Shown: positions 21,834-30,155 of the stretch, piece after piece | How positions within the stretch are numbered: position 1 is the stretch's first letter | Layout: every line of letters starts with the position of its first letter | DNA from: Hyphomicrobium_A sp965243865 | Lineage (GTDB): Bacteria; Pseudomonadota; Alphaproteobacteria; Rhizobiales; Hyphomicrobiaceae | Length of the DNA stretch: 64,000 nt | NCBI RefSeq assembly: GCF_965243865.1 | Contig: NZ_OZ251603.1 | Location: 2,976,001-3,040,000, forward strand | Direction of reading: 5' to 3' | Position numbers and translations under genes: made by a program | Notes under the pieces: generated by a model | The model's database searches: none | Told to the model about the DNA's origin: nothing | The model's input: only the letters and a program-made list of their open reading frames with translations

Positions 21834-23720
21834 ATGGACAGGTCCGATCCTCAGCGCCCGCGACCCGGCAACAAGGCAGATGCCGACGCCGAGGCGCAAA
21901 AGCCCTCCGGCGAGCGACAGCACTCTGAGGCAACGCCCGATGAGACGGCGCCGGTCCAGGATCCGGCCCGCTTCGGAGAGTCGGAAGCGGATGCAGCCGA
22001 ACGCGCCTATTTCGATCATTTGGAACGCGACACGACGCAGCCCGTGCGCCGTTATGCCGGTGTGCCGCTCTTCGACCAGCAGACGCGCCCCGCGCCACTG
22101 AATAGAGACGCCGCGGCGCCCCCGCCGGCCGATCCGGAGCCGCAGCAAGAGCCGGCTCCAACGCCAGCGCCCGCTGCCGAACCCGAGCGCGAAGCGCCGC
22201 CAACCTCGCGCACGTTCGAGCCGCAGCCGTTTGCCGTGCCGCGGCCGTCGGATCGACCGTTGCCGCAGGTGCCGCGCTGGACGGCTCCTTCGCCCCCCGC
22301 GCAGGCGGAGCCGCCTTCTGAGCCTGCAGAGGTCGCGCCCGAGCAAACAGCAGCCGAGCCCTCATCTCCTGTCGAGCCTCCGAGCGCGAGCGCTGCACCC
22401 GAAACGGAGAGGCAAGACGAAGCCAGCGTCGCAGCCACGCAGCCCGAGCAGTTTCACGAGCAGCCTATCGAGCCCGTCACCCAGCAGGCGTCTCCCGAGC
22501 CAGCGTCGCCGTCCGTCCCGGCCGCCTCGGAGTCGCGCGGGACGCTTGGCGCGGAGCCCGGGCGCCAGCCCCACCGACCTCAACCCCAGCCCCAACCCGA
22601 GACCACGCCGCAGGCCACGTCCGAGCCCGAGCCGCAACCCACGCTCGCTCCGACGCCCGACGAGAGCGCCCCGCCTCCGCTACCCGCAGAGACGCACGCA
22701 CCTCAACAGCCTCGCTCGCTGGCACCACGCCCAATCGCCGCGCCGCCGCCGCTGCCGCCGAGGCCGGTCGCCGACCCGCCGCCCGTCGCCCGCGCATCTG
22801 AACCGCCGCCGCCTCCCGCGCCCTCTTTTCAGGCGTCACCGCCGGCTCTTCCCGACGATCAGCCGCGCTGGACCACGCCCCGGCAGCCTCAGCCGCCGCC
22901 AGCCCCGCGGATGCCCACGCCGGCGCCGCCACCCGTTCCGCGCCCCGACCCATCGTTCGATTTTGCCGTCCGGCCCGTATCCACTGTCGACGCCCAGGCG
23001 CCACCTGCTTCGATCGCACCCGGCCGCCGTGATTGGCGCGATCTTGTCCGTCGCGCCGCACACGCCCTTTTCCTCGTATTCGCCGGCTGGTTCATCGCCG
23101 TGCTCGTGCTGATCGTCGCCTACCGCTTCATCAACCCGCCGCTCTCCATGCTGATGGCGCAGCGCTTCCTCACGGGCAGTTCGGTCAATAAGCAGTGGGT
23201 GCCGATCGATCGCATCTCGCCCAACCTGCAGCGCGCCGTCATCGTCGCAGAGGATGGCCGTTTCTGTCAGCACTGGGGCGTCGACTTCATCGAGGCTGCC
23301 AACGCGCTGCGGCGCGCCTCCGACGGCTACCCGCGCGGCGCCAGCACGATAACGATGCAGGTCGCCAAGAACCTGTTTTTGCTGCCGACCAAGAGCTACC
23401 TGCGCAAGATGATCGAAATCCCGCTCACCTTCGCGATTGAGCTGGCTTGGCCTAAGCGCCGCATCCTCGAGGTTTATCTGAACATCGTCGAATGGGGCCC
23501 CGGCGTGTTCGGCGCCGAGGCGGCCGCGCGCGCCCATTTCGGCCGCTCCGCCGCGAGCCTCACCCCACGTCAGGCGGCCCAGCTTGCGGCAGTCCTGCCC
23601 AACCCGATCGTCCGCGATGCCGGCTCGCCCGGACCCCGCACCGCCCGCAAGGCTTCGGTCATCCAATCCCGCGCCGCCCGGGCCCGTTCGGCTTCGGCCT
23701 GCGTCGACATCCAGCGTTAA
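21834..23720 (+). CDS. mtgA: Monofunctional peptidoglycan glycosyltransferase with long Pro-rich N-terminus
   Basis: The 628-residue protein ends in a GT51 domain (about residues 435-620) preceded by one membrane helix (LFLVFAGWFIAVLVLIVAY, about 408-430). The active-site Glu is in AEDGRFCQHWGVDF, followed by RGASTITMQVAKNLFL and IVEWGPGVFGAEAAARAHFG. It polymerises lipid II into glycan strands in the periplasm. Typical MtgA is about 230 residues; here roughly 400 extra residues rich in Pro, Glu, Ala and Gln precede the membrane helix, on the cytoplasmic side by topology. ATG 21834 (MDRSDPQRPRPG) is the likeliest start. rpmF follows, a common order in these bacteria. Confidence 0.9.
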   Translation: MDRSDPQRPRPGNKADADAEAQKPSGERQHSEATPDETAPVQDPARFGESEADAAERAYFDHLERDTTQPVRRYAGVPLFDQQTRPAPLNRDAAAPPPADPEPQQEPAPTPAPAAEPEREAPPTSRTFEPQPFAVPRPSDRPLPQVPRWTAPSPPAQAEPPSEPAEVAPEQTAAEPSSPVEPPSASAAPETERQDEASVAATQPEQFHEQPIEPVTQQASPEPASPSVPAASESRGTLGAEPGRQPHRPQPQPQPETTPQATSEPEPQPTLAPTPDESAPPPLPAETHAPQQPRSLAPRPIAAPPPLPPRPVADPPPVARASEPPPPPAPSFQASPPALPDDQPRWTTPRQPQPPPAPRMPTPAPPPVPRPDPSFDFAVRPVSTVDAQAPPASIAPGRRDWRDLVRRAAHALFLVFAGWFIAVLVLIVAYRFINPPLSMLMAQRFLTGSSVNKQWVPIDRISPNLQRAVIVAEDGRFCQHWGVDFIEAANALRRASDGYPRGASTITMQVAKNLFLLPTKSYLRKMIEIPLTFAIELAWPKRRILEVYLNIVEWGPGVFGAEAAARAHFGRSAASLTPRQAAQLAAVLPNPIVRDAGSPGPRTARKASVIQSRAARARSASACVDIQR

Positions 23721-23906
23721 CGCTTAGCTTGCCTCTGGCACTCCCATTAGAATGTCGGTATAAGGCGCGCCCATGTGCCCGGCGGGGTGAACCCTGCGCC
23801 GGGCTGTGCAACGGAAATTTCCCACAAACGGGGTTTCGGCGGGCCTTAGCGCCCGAGCGGGGCGAATTTAGCCCTGTCCCCGGAAAAGACTACGGAGTTT
23901 AGGACT

Positions 23907-24092
23907 ATGGCAGTTCCGCGGAAGAAGGTTTCCCCGATGAAGCGCGGGCAGCGCCGCTCGCACGACGCGCTCAGCGCGCCGGCCTACGTCGAGGACAAGG
24001 AGTCGGGCGAGCTTCGCCGTCCCCACCACATCGATCTGAAGACCGGCAAGTACCGCGGCCGTCAGATTCTCGAGCCGAAGGCCGACGTCTAA
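23907..24092 (+). CDS. rpmF: 50S ribosomal protein L32
   Basis: The 61-residue basic protein MAVPRKKVSPMKRGQRRSHD, continuing through HHIDLKTGKYRGRQIL, is a textbook alphaproteobacterial L32. There is no zinc-binding CxxC pair, as is usual for the C-minus form. A GGAG lies nine bases before ATG 23907. The 186-bp leader after mtgA contains GC-rich inverted repeats but no named leader element that I recognise. Confidence 0.97.
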   Translation: MAVPRKKVSPMKRGQRRSHDALSAPAYVEDKESGELRRPHHIDLKTGKYRGRQILEPKADV

Positions 24093-24219
24093 AAAAGGCC
24101 CTGACGGCAGGGGACATTGCGCCGATGCTCGGGGGGTATTCGGCGTTGCAGCAGCAAGGCCCCCGTGGCAATAGATTTGTCATAGCCCGGCCACACGCGC
24201 CGAACAGGGGGACTGCGTA

Positions 24220-24630
24220 ATGTCGCTTAGGTCGCTGCCGTCAATCATCCTCGCGTTCATTCTGTATAACGTCGTGGTCTTCGTTTCCGGCGGCACCGAC
24301 GTGCTGAAGTCTTCGCTGTTCGAATTGAACATGCTGAGCGGCGGCGTTTGGCAGTTCACGGTCGGCGATCTCATCGTTCTGCTGACCCTGTTCCTCCTCT
24401 TCGCCGAGATCGTGAAGTCGACCTACACGTCGACGTCCTCGCTCGTCGATCACGGCTTGTCGATGATCGTGTTCATCCTGTGCATCGTCGAGTTCCTTCT
24501 CGTCCCGCAGGCTGCGACGTCGACGTTCTTCCTCATCATGGTTGCGACCGCCATCGACGTTATTGCCGGCTTCACCATCGGCATCCGCGTCGCCCGCCGC
24601 GACCTCGCTATCGGCGGCGCGATCGACTGA
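24220..24630 (+). CDS. Hypothetical four-helix membrane protein
   Basis: The 136-residue product is almost wholly hydrophobic, with four membrane segments: LPSIILAFILYNVVVFV, FTVGDLIVLLTLFLLFAEIV, GLSMIVFILCIVEFLLVP and FFLIMVATAIDVIAGFTIG. The loop between helices two and three contains KSTYTSTSSLVDHGLSM. I know it only as a conserved uncharacterised membrane protein of this order. It is followed by a strong bidirectional terminator. Confidence 0.75.
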   Translation: MSLRSLPSIILAFILYNVVVFVSGGTDVLKSSLFELNMLSGGVWQFTVGDLIVLLTLFLLFAEIVKSTYTSTSSLVDHGLSMIVFILCIVEFLLVPQAATSTFFLIMVATAIDVIAGFTIGIRVARRDLAIGGAID

Positions 24631-24661
24631 TCGCGCAACACCGCGGCAAGCGCTGAGAATG

Positions 24662-24692
24662 AAAAAGCGACCGTCAATGCGGTCGCTTTTTT
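24662..24692. terminator. Bidirectional Rho-independent terminator
   Basis: AAAAAGCGACCG pairs with CGGTCGCTTTTTT around a short TCAATG loop. It serves the rightward membrane protein and the leftward phaR. Confidence 0.9.
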
Positions 24693-24722
24693 GATTCCGA
24701 CTTCGGCGTCAGCGCGGAAGGA

Positions 24723-25343
24723 TCAGTTGTCGCCCGAAAGCTTGTCGATCTTCTGCTGCATGTTCGCAAGCTGGGCCTTGAGCTCTGTGATCTCGCTGGC
24801 TTCACCGGCTTTCGCCGCGGGCTTCTCGCCCTCGGTGCGCATCTTGCCGGTGCCGGGCACGCCCGTGAAGGGGCTCCACATCGAAAGCGCCTGCTCGAAC
24901 ATCTGCATGTTCTTGCGCGCCTGGTCCTGATAGACCTCGAACGCAGCGGTCGGGTTCGAGAATGCCGTGGCGAACTGAGCCCGGATCTTCTCCTGCTCCT
25001 TCACAAGGTTCTCTAGGCTGAACTGCAGGTAGCCCGGGACCATGCGTCCGATGCTGTCGTCGTAGAAGCGAATGAGCTGGCGCAGGAACGGCACGGGAAG
25101 CAGCGTCTGACCGCCCTGCCGGTTCTCCTGCTCGACGATGATCTGCGTGAGCACCGAATGCGTGAGGTCGTCGCCCGTCTTCGCGTCGTAGACGACGAAA
25201 TCCCGGTCCGACCGCACCATCGCCGCCAGATCCTCGAGCGTGACGTAGGTGCTCGTCTCAGTATTGTAGAGTCGCCGGTTGGCGTATTTCTTGATGACAA
25301 CCGCTTCTCTTTTGTCGGCTGGCGCGTCGGGTTTGTTCAACAT
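24723..25343 (-). CDS. phaR: Polyhydroxyalkanoate synthesis repressor PhaR
   Basis: The 206-residue protein has the PHB accumulation regulator N-terminal domain (IKKYANRRLYNTETSTYVTL) that binds DNA and poly-3-hydroxybutyrate, followed by PHB-accumulation helical repeats (FLRQLIRFYDDSIGRMVPGY). A Lys/Glu-rich tail ends in a leucine zipper-like helix (ELKAQLANMQQKIDKL). ATG 25343 matches family starts. It is divergent from phaA. PhaR represses phasin and its own genes until nascent PHB titrates it away. Confidence 0.93.
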   Translation of the reverse strand: MLNKPDAPADKREAVVIKKYANRRLYNTETSTYVTLEDLAAMVRSDRDFVVYDAKTGDDLTHSVLTQIIVEQENRQGGQTLLPVPFLRQLIRFYDDSIGRMVPGYLQFSLENLVKEQEKIRAQFATAFSNPTAAFEVYQDQARKNMQMFEQALSMWSPFTGVPGTGKMRTEGEKPAAKAGEASEITELKAQLANMQQKIDKLSGDN

Positions 25344-25581
25344 TGCTGGGCCGTTGCAGAAGATTTTTGCACTGCGGCAGCGTAACACACCCCCGCCCAC
25401 TGGTGCCAGCCGTTTGTGTTGACCGCCGCAGTCATTTGGCGCATTAGCTGGCGGCAAGCCTAAGCTTTGGTAATACGTGGTTTATGCACCGCGGCCAGCC
25501 GGGCCCCTGAAAACGGGCACCGTCGCCTCGGCGCTAGCCCGATCTATAAGAATCCGCATGCTCGAGGAGGAGCCTTTACGG
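25344..25581. promoter_or_regulatory. phaR/phaA divergent promoter region
   Basis: This 238-bp region must hold both promoters. CTGCGGCAG at 25372-25380 is a small palindrome made of CTGC and GCAG half-sites; reported PhaR sites use these halves with a wider spacer, so the match is only suggestive. A GAGGAGGAG ribosome site for phaA is at about 25563-25571. Confidence 0.4.
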
Positions 25582-26769
25582 ATGAGCGACGACAACACCA
25601 TCGTCATTGCCAGTGCGGCACGCACCCCAGTTGGCTCGTTCAACGGCGCCCTCGCTGGTCTCCCCGCTTCCAAGCTCGGTGAGATCGTCATCAAGGCCGC
25701 TCTCGAGCGCGCCAAGGTCGAGCCGGGCGACGTCTCGGAAGTCATCCTGGGACAGGTACTGATCGCCGGTCAGGGCCAGGGCCCGGCCCGCCAGGCTGCC
25801 ATCGGCGCCGGCGTTCCCGTCGACGCCCCCGCTTGGGGCGTGAACCAGATTTGCGGCTCGGGCCTGCGCGCGGTCGCACTCGGCGCCCAGCAGATCAAGG
25901 CGGGCGACGCCAGCATCGTCGTGGCCGGTGGCCAGGAGAGCATGAGCCAGTCGATGCATGCTTCCCACATGCGCAACGGCACCAAGATGGGCGACGTCAA
26001 GTTCGTCGACACGATGGTCAAGGATGGCCTCTGGGATAGCTTCAACAACTATCACATGGGCACCACGGCCGAGAACGTCGCGCGCCAGTGGCAGATCACC
26101 CGCGAGGATCAGGACAACTTCGCCGTCGCCTCGCAGAACAAGGCCGAGGCCGCGCGCAAGGCCGGCAAGTTCAAGGATGAGATCGTCCCCGTAGTCATCA
26201 AGGGCAAGAAGGGCGACACCGTCGTCGACCAGGATGAGTACATCAAGGACGGCGTCACGCTCGACAGCATCGCCAAGCTGCGCCCGGCCTTCGACCCGAA
26301 GGAAGGCACCGTCACCGCTGCCAACGCCTCTGGCATCAACGACGGCGCTGCCGTTGTGGTGTTGATGACGGCGGCCGAGGCCAAGAAGCGCGGTATCGAG
26401 CCGCTCGCGCGCATCGTGTCGTGGGCCCAGGCCGGCGTTGATCCCTCGATCATGGGCACCGGCCCGATCCCCGCCGCCAAGAAGGCGCTCGAGAAGGCCG
26501 GCTGGACCGCTCAGGACCTCGACCTCGTCGAAGCCAACGAGGCCTTCGCCGCCCAGGCCTGCGCCGTGAACAAGGGTCTCGGCTGGGACACCGACAAGGT
26601 CAACGTCAACGGTGGCGCTATCGCCATCGGGCACCCGATCGGCGCTTCCGGCGCCCGCGTGCTGACGACGCTGGTGCACGAGATGAAGCGCCGCGACGCC
26701 AAGAAGGGCCTCGCCACGCTATGCATCGGCGGCGGCATGGGCATCGCCATGTGCGTCGCGCGCGACTGA
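25582..26769 (+). CDS. phaA: Acetyl-CoA acetyltransferase (beta-ketothiolase)
   Basis: The 395-residue enzyme condenses two acetyl-CoA to acetoacetyl-CoA, the first step to poly-3-hydroxybutyrate. It has the full thiolase catalytic set: Cys91 (QICGSGLRAV), the Asn of EANEAFAAQ, His351 (IGHPIGASGARV) and Cys381 (LCIGGGMGIAM). ATG 25582 follows a GAGGAGGAG ribosome site. phaB lies 95 bp downstream, so the pair is an operon; a stable hairpin sits in the gap. No PHA synthase (phaC) is present in the window. Confidence 0.96.
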   Translation: MSDDNTIVIASAARTPVGSFNGALAGLPASKLGEIVIKAALERAKVEPGDVSEVILGQVLIAGQGQGPARQAAIGAGVPVDAPAWGVNQICGSGLRAVALGAQQIKAGDASIVVAGGQESMSQSMHASHMRNGTKMGDVKFVDTMVKDGLWDSFNNYHMGTTAENVARQWQITREDQDNFAVASQNKAEAARKAGKFKDEIVPVVIKGKKGDTVVDQDEYIKDGVTLDSIAKLRPAFDPKEGTVTAANASGINDGAAVVVLMTAAEAKKRGIEPLARIVSWAQAGVDPSIMGTGPIPAAKKALEKAGWTAQDLDLVEANEAFAAQACAVNKGLGWDTDKVNVNGGAIAIGHPIGASGARVLTTLVHEMKRRDAKKGLATLCIGGGMGIAMCVARD

Positions 26770-26787
26770 CAGAGGTTCGTCGAAATC

Positions 26788-26813
26788 CGCTCCGGCCCTT
26801 AGTGGCCGGAGCG
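26788..26813 (+). repeat. Hairpin between phaA and phaB
   Basis: CGCTCCGGCC and GGCCGGAGCG flank a six-base loop, 18 bp after the phaA stop. There is no T run, so it is more likely an mRNA-stabilising or partial-attenuation hairpin than a full terminator. Confidence 0.6.
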
Positions 26814-26864
26814 CCCGCCCACCCCTGATCAAATCAACAAGAGACCATCCGAGGGAGGTTTTTC

Positions 26865-27593
26865 ATGGCTCGTGTCGCCCTGGTGACGGGAGGTACGCGC
26901 GGTATCGGCCACGCCATTTCCGTCGCTCTCAAGAACGCTGGCTACCGCGTTGCTGCCAACTACGCCGGCAATGACGCCGCTGCGCAGCAGTTCCAGGCCG
27001 AAACCGGCATCCCCGTGTTCAAATGGAACGTTGGTGATTTCGACGCTTGCGCCGCCGGCATCGCCCAGGTGACGAAAGAGGTCGGCCCCGTCGACGTGCT
27101 GGTGAACAACGCCGGCATCACGCGCGACGCCATGCTTCACCGCATGACGAAGGAGCAGTGGAACGAGGTCATCAACGTCGACCTCGACAGCCTCTTCAAC
27201 ATGTGCCGTCACGTCATCGACGGTATGCGCTCGCGCAACTTCGGCCGCATCATCAACATCTCGTCGATCAACGGCCGCAAGGGCCAGATGGGCCAGACCA
27301 ACTACTCCGCGGCCAAGGCCGGCACGCACGGCTTCACCAAGGCCCTCGCTTACGAGAGCGCCGCCAAAGGCATCACTGTCAACACCATCGCACCTGGCTA
27401 CATCGCCACCGAGATGGTCGCCGCGGTGCCTAAGGAAGTTCTCGACACCAAGATCATCCCGCAGATCCCCGTCGGCCGCCTCGGCGAGTCCGAGGAGATC
27501 GCGCGTGCGGTGGCCTTCCTGGCATCGGACAACGCCGGCTTCGTCACCGGTGCCTGCCTCGACGTCAACGGCGGTCACTACATGGCGACCTGA
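26865..27593 (+). CDS. phaB: Acetoacetyl-CoA reductase
   Basis: The 242-residue short-chain dehydrogenase has TGGTRGIG (cofactor-binding), NNAG, the catalytic Ser in INISSINGRKG, Tyr-x-x-x-Lys in NYSAAKAG, and the PhaB-specific GQTNYSAAKAGTHGFTKALA stretch and DVNGGHYM end. It reduces acetoacetyl-CoA with NADPH to (R)-3-hydroxybutyryl-CoA. GGGAGG precedes ATG 26865. A bidirectional terminator closes the unit. Confidence 0.96.
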   Translation: MARVALVTGGTRGIGHAISVALKNAGYRVAANYAGNDAAAQQFQAETGIPVFKWNVGDFDACAAGIAQVTKEVGPVDVLVNNAGITRDAMLHRMTKEQWNEVINVDLDSLFNMCRHVIDGMRSRNFGRIINISSINGRKGQMGQTNYSAAKAGTHGFTKALAYESAAKGITVNTIAPGYIATEMVAAVPKEVLDTKIIPQIPVGRLGESEEIARAVAFLASDNAGFVTGACLDVNGGHYMAT

Positions 27594-27616
27594 TCGGTCG
27601 CATTAATCGCCAAAAG

Positions 27617-27647
27617 AAAATGGCCGGGCATTTGCCCGGCCATTTTT
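27617..27647. terminator. Bidirectional Rho-independent terminator
   Basis: AAAATGGCCGGGCA pairs with TGCCCGGCCATTTTT, between convergent phaB and the NYN-domain gene. Confidence 0.92.
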
Positions 27648-27670
27648 GTATCAGCTTCTCGCTCGGCGCC

Positions 27671-29506
27671 TCAGCCTCGAAGGCGCGTGCGGATGATCCG
27701 CGGATAATCATCGCCCTGGTCGGCGTTGCCCTGCGGCTGCGCCTCGCCATAGTTCCACCAGCGCTCCTGTTGTCCGCCTTCGCCCATCCCGCCGCCGACA
27801 GCCTGCTGCATAGGCTCCTGCGGAGCAACCATTGCGCTCATGGTCTGCGGCTGACGCGATGGTGCAGGCTGACCACCCGCAACATTGCGCTGCGGTTGCT
27901 GCTGCGAAACCGGAGCGGCGAACCACGCTTCGATCAGATCGAGCTCGTCGGCCGAAAGGTTGAGCCCTTGGCCACGGCAGCGCGCCACCACGAAGTTGCG
28001 GAACCGCGAAGCAAAGAGGCTCGCCGATGCGCCTTGGTCGAACCAGGGATCGGCTTCGCTCACCACATCGAGCACGAAGCGAACGTCGTCGCGCCGGATG
28101 TCGATGCCATGGTTCTCCGCCCGCTTGACGATGTTCGTCAGCGTCTGCTGGCCGGCGAGACCATTGGCGCCGATCTCCTGCGCCATCACATCGAACAGCG
28201 TGCGATAGTCCTGCGGTGACAGCGTCGGCGCCTGGCTTGCCTCATGAATGCGTGCGATCGACTGCTGGATCGCAGCGGCGCCCTGCGCGGTCCGCTGCGG
28301 CTGCGGTTGCGGTGCACCCGCGTTCGCTGCGGGCCGCACCTGCATCGGCTGGCCCATCATCGGATCGGCATGCATCGGTCCCATCGGAGCGCGCTGCATC
28401 GGAGCCTGCAACTCGGGCGCAGGGCCAGCCGGACGTGCACCGGACTGGGCACCAAGCAACGGCGCCAGTGCACGCTGCATCATCGAAGGCTCGCCCCGCA
28501 TCGTCTCGGACGGTGCAGCCGGCGCCGCAGGCTGCGGACGCACGTCTGCGCGAGGGGTGTCGATGCGTGCCTCTGCACGCGACTCCACACGCTTCTCGAT
28601 GCGCGGAGCTTCGTCCTGGATCGCGCGGTTGGCGTCATAGACGAAGTACGGTGGCTGACCGGTCAGGCGGATATCGTCCGGCAGCCCGCGCGACAGCAGA
28701 TCACGGAAGCTCCCCGTGCCGCCCCATGCCGAGCCGACCGTCTTGTCATGTCCGAGCGCGCGCACGCAGCGATCGGCCAGAGCCTCGAGCGCCAGCGGCT
28801 GGTCTGCCGTGCGCACGGCCGTTGCCACCTCGGCGAGGATTTCGCTGCGCACCGTCTCGATCGAAGCTGCGCTCGGCAGTGCCGCCTGTTCGCCGCGACC
28901 CTGATTGCGGTTCGGAAGCTGTCCATCGATCAACAGCGACAGGAAGTCGGCTTCGCGGATCTCCGCGTCGCAGATCGCCGTATACGGCGTCGCCGTGTGA
29001 TCGTTGGAGAACACCACCGTGCGACGCGCATGCGAGCGCAGGCGATGCAACACAGGTGTGAAGTCGGCATCGGCCGACAGGATCACGAACTCATCGAAGC
29101 GCGTGTCGTGCGTGAGCAAGTCGCGCACGTCCATCACCATGCGGATGTCCGCGGAGTTCTTGAGCTGCTGCGTCAGCGGCGGGCAGTCGACCACCTCGAA
29201 GCCCGCGCGCAGGAAGTGATGGCGCACGAACGGGAACGAGCTCATGTCGGTCGAGTTGTCGCTCTGGTTCCGACGTGGCACCGGATTGCCATAGCAGCGG
29301 CTGATGGCGATGCGGCGCTCCACATCGAGAGCCGGCGTATTCGTCGGCGTCATCAGCGCACCGGACGCAATCTCCTTGAGCCAGAGACCGGCATCCTTCG
29401 AGAAGCGTTTGGCTGCTTCCTCGTTCTTGCGCTTCAGAGAAAGGTAGACGTTGTCGTAATCGACGAACACCGTGGTCAGAATTGGCCCTGATGACTCGCG
29501 CTTCAT
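27671..29506 (-). CDS. NYN-domain protein (LabA/DUF88 type) with LOTUS-like domain
   Basis: The 611-residue protein opens with a PIN-like NYN nuclease fold: FVDYDNVYLSL, ADIRMVMDVRDLL and FVILSADADFTPVLHRLRS supply the conserved Asp residues that bind metal in RNA-cleaving relatives. Around residues 215-300 lies an OST-HTH/LOTUS-like segment (DQPLALEALADRCVRALGHD, then GSFRDLLSRGLP). A Pro/Gln/Met-rich linker and a helical C-terminal domain (TLFDVMAQEIGANGLAGQQT) follow, ending in a Gln-rich tail. It is likely a cytoplasmic RNA-processing or regulatory protein; the target is unknown. ATG 29506 has a GGGGGAT site; ATG 29548 would add 14 residues. Confidence 0.85.
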   Translation of the reverse strand: MKRESSGPILTTVFVDYDNVYLSLKRKNEEAAKRFSKDAGLWLKEIASGALMTPTNTPALDVERRIAISRCYGNPVPRRNQSDNSTDMSSFPFVRHHFLRAGFEVVDCPPLTQQLKNSADIRMVMDVRDLLTHDTRFDEFVILSADADFTPVLHRLRSHARRTVVFSNDHTATPYTAICDAEIREADFLSLLIDGQLPNRNQGRGEQAALPSAASIETVRSEILAEVATAVRTADQPLALEALADRCVRALGHDKTVGSAWGGTGSFRDLLSRGLPDDIRLTGQPPYFVYDANRAIQDEAPRIEKRVESRAEARIDTPRADVRPQPAAPAAPSETMRGEPSMMQRALAPLLGAQSGARPAGPAPELQAPMQRAPMGPMHADPMMGQPMQVRPAANAGAPQPQPQRTAQGAAAIQQSIARIHEASQAPTLSPQDYRTLFDVMAQEIGANGLAGQQTLTNIVKRAENHGIDIRRDDVRFVLDVVSEADPWFDQGASASLFASRFRNFVVARCRGQGLNLSADELDLIEAWFAAPVSQQQPQRNVAGGQPAPSRQPQTMSAMVAPQEPMQQAVGGGMGEGGQQERWWNYGEAQPQGNADQGDDYPRIIRTRLRG

Positions 29507-29715
29507 AACCGGCATCCCCCGCGTGGCCGTAGGAATATTGAGTTGCAACGACTCTTTGGTGAGTCGCGGGGATGCGGCAACCGTCGCTCCTTCAAGCTCA
29601 GGGGAAAACTCTGCGAGATCGGTCGCTTAGCAGCTTTTGTGGCTGAGCATTAGTGGTGGAAAACTCGATTATGAGCTTTGCGCGCAACAGCCGTTTGCGC
29701 CGCCCATGCAACACC

Positions 29716-30150
29716 CTAAGCTTCGGGCGGAGCAAAACTTTTCGGCGCCAGCTCGAACGATTCGAACTGGAATCCAGGCGCCACCGTGCAGCTAACTAAT
29801 GTCCATGCGCCCAGACTCTTCGCACTCTGCCAAAACCCCGGAGGAACAACGCCCTGCGGACGCTCCCCGGCGGCAAGATTTGCGCTCAAGACCGACCTGC
29901 TGGCGAGCCCGTCCGGCGGTGCGATCGACAACTCCAGCGGCGCCCCCGCATGCCACAGCCACACCTCGGCTGCATCGACCCTGTGCCAGTGCGAGACTTC
30001 CCCCGCAGCGAGCAGAAAATAGATCGCCGTTGAAGCTGCGCGCTTCCCATCGCCGCGATCATCGCGAAACGTCTCGCGATAGTGCCCGCCTTCCGGGTGC
30101 GGCTTCAGATCGAGCAGTCGGATGATCTCTTCTGCGCTGGGCTCGGCCAT
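29716..30150 (-). CDS. Cupin family protein (DUF985)
   Basis: The 144-residue protein begins AEEIIRLLDLKPHPEGGHYR and contains the DUF985/cupin_5 signatures TAIYFLLAAGEVSHWHRVDA and WLWHAGAPLEL, and PGFWQSAKSLGAWTLVSCTV near the end. His residues in SHWHRVD could bind a metal. Family members are small sugar- or nucleotide-binding-like cupins of unknown activity. It ends a leftward pair: the stop of gloB is only 5 bp upstream of its start, so the two genes are co-transcribed. Confidence 0.85.
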   Translation of the reverse strand: MAEPSAEEIIRLLDLKPHPEGGHYRETFRDDRGDGKRAASTAIYFLLAAGEVSHWHRVDAAEVWLWHAGAPLELSIAPPDGLASRSVLSANLAAGERPQGVVPPGFWQSAKSLGAWTLVSCTVAPGFQFESFELAPKSFAPPEA

Positions 30151-30155
30151 GCGGA

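Noticed and set aside
23721..23906. Riboswitch or ribosomal-protein leader before rpmF
   Set aside because: GC-rich inverted repeats are present, but I could not match any known leader or riboswitch.
25576..26679. Leftward 367-codon Gly/Asp-rich frame
   Set aside because: It is the antisense of phaA.
28244..29491. Rightward 415-codon frame
   Set aside because: It lies opposite the NYN-domain gene, is Arg/His-rich and has no domain; high GC keeps antisense frames open.
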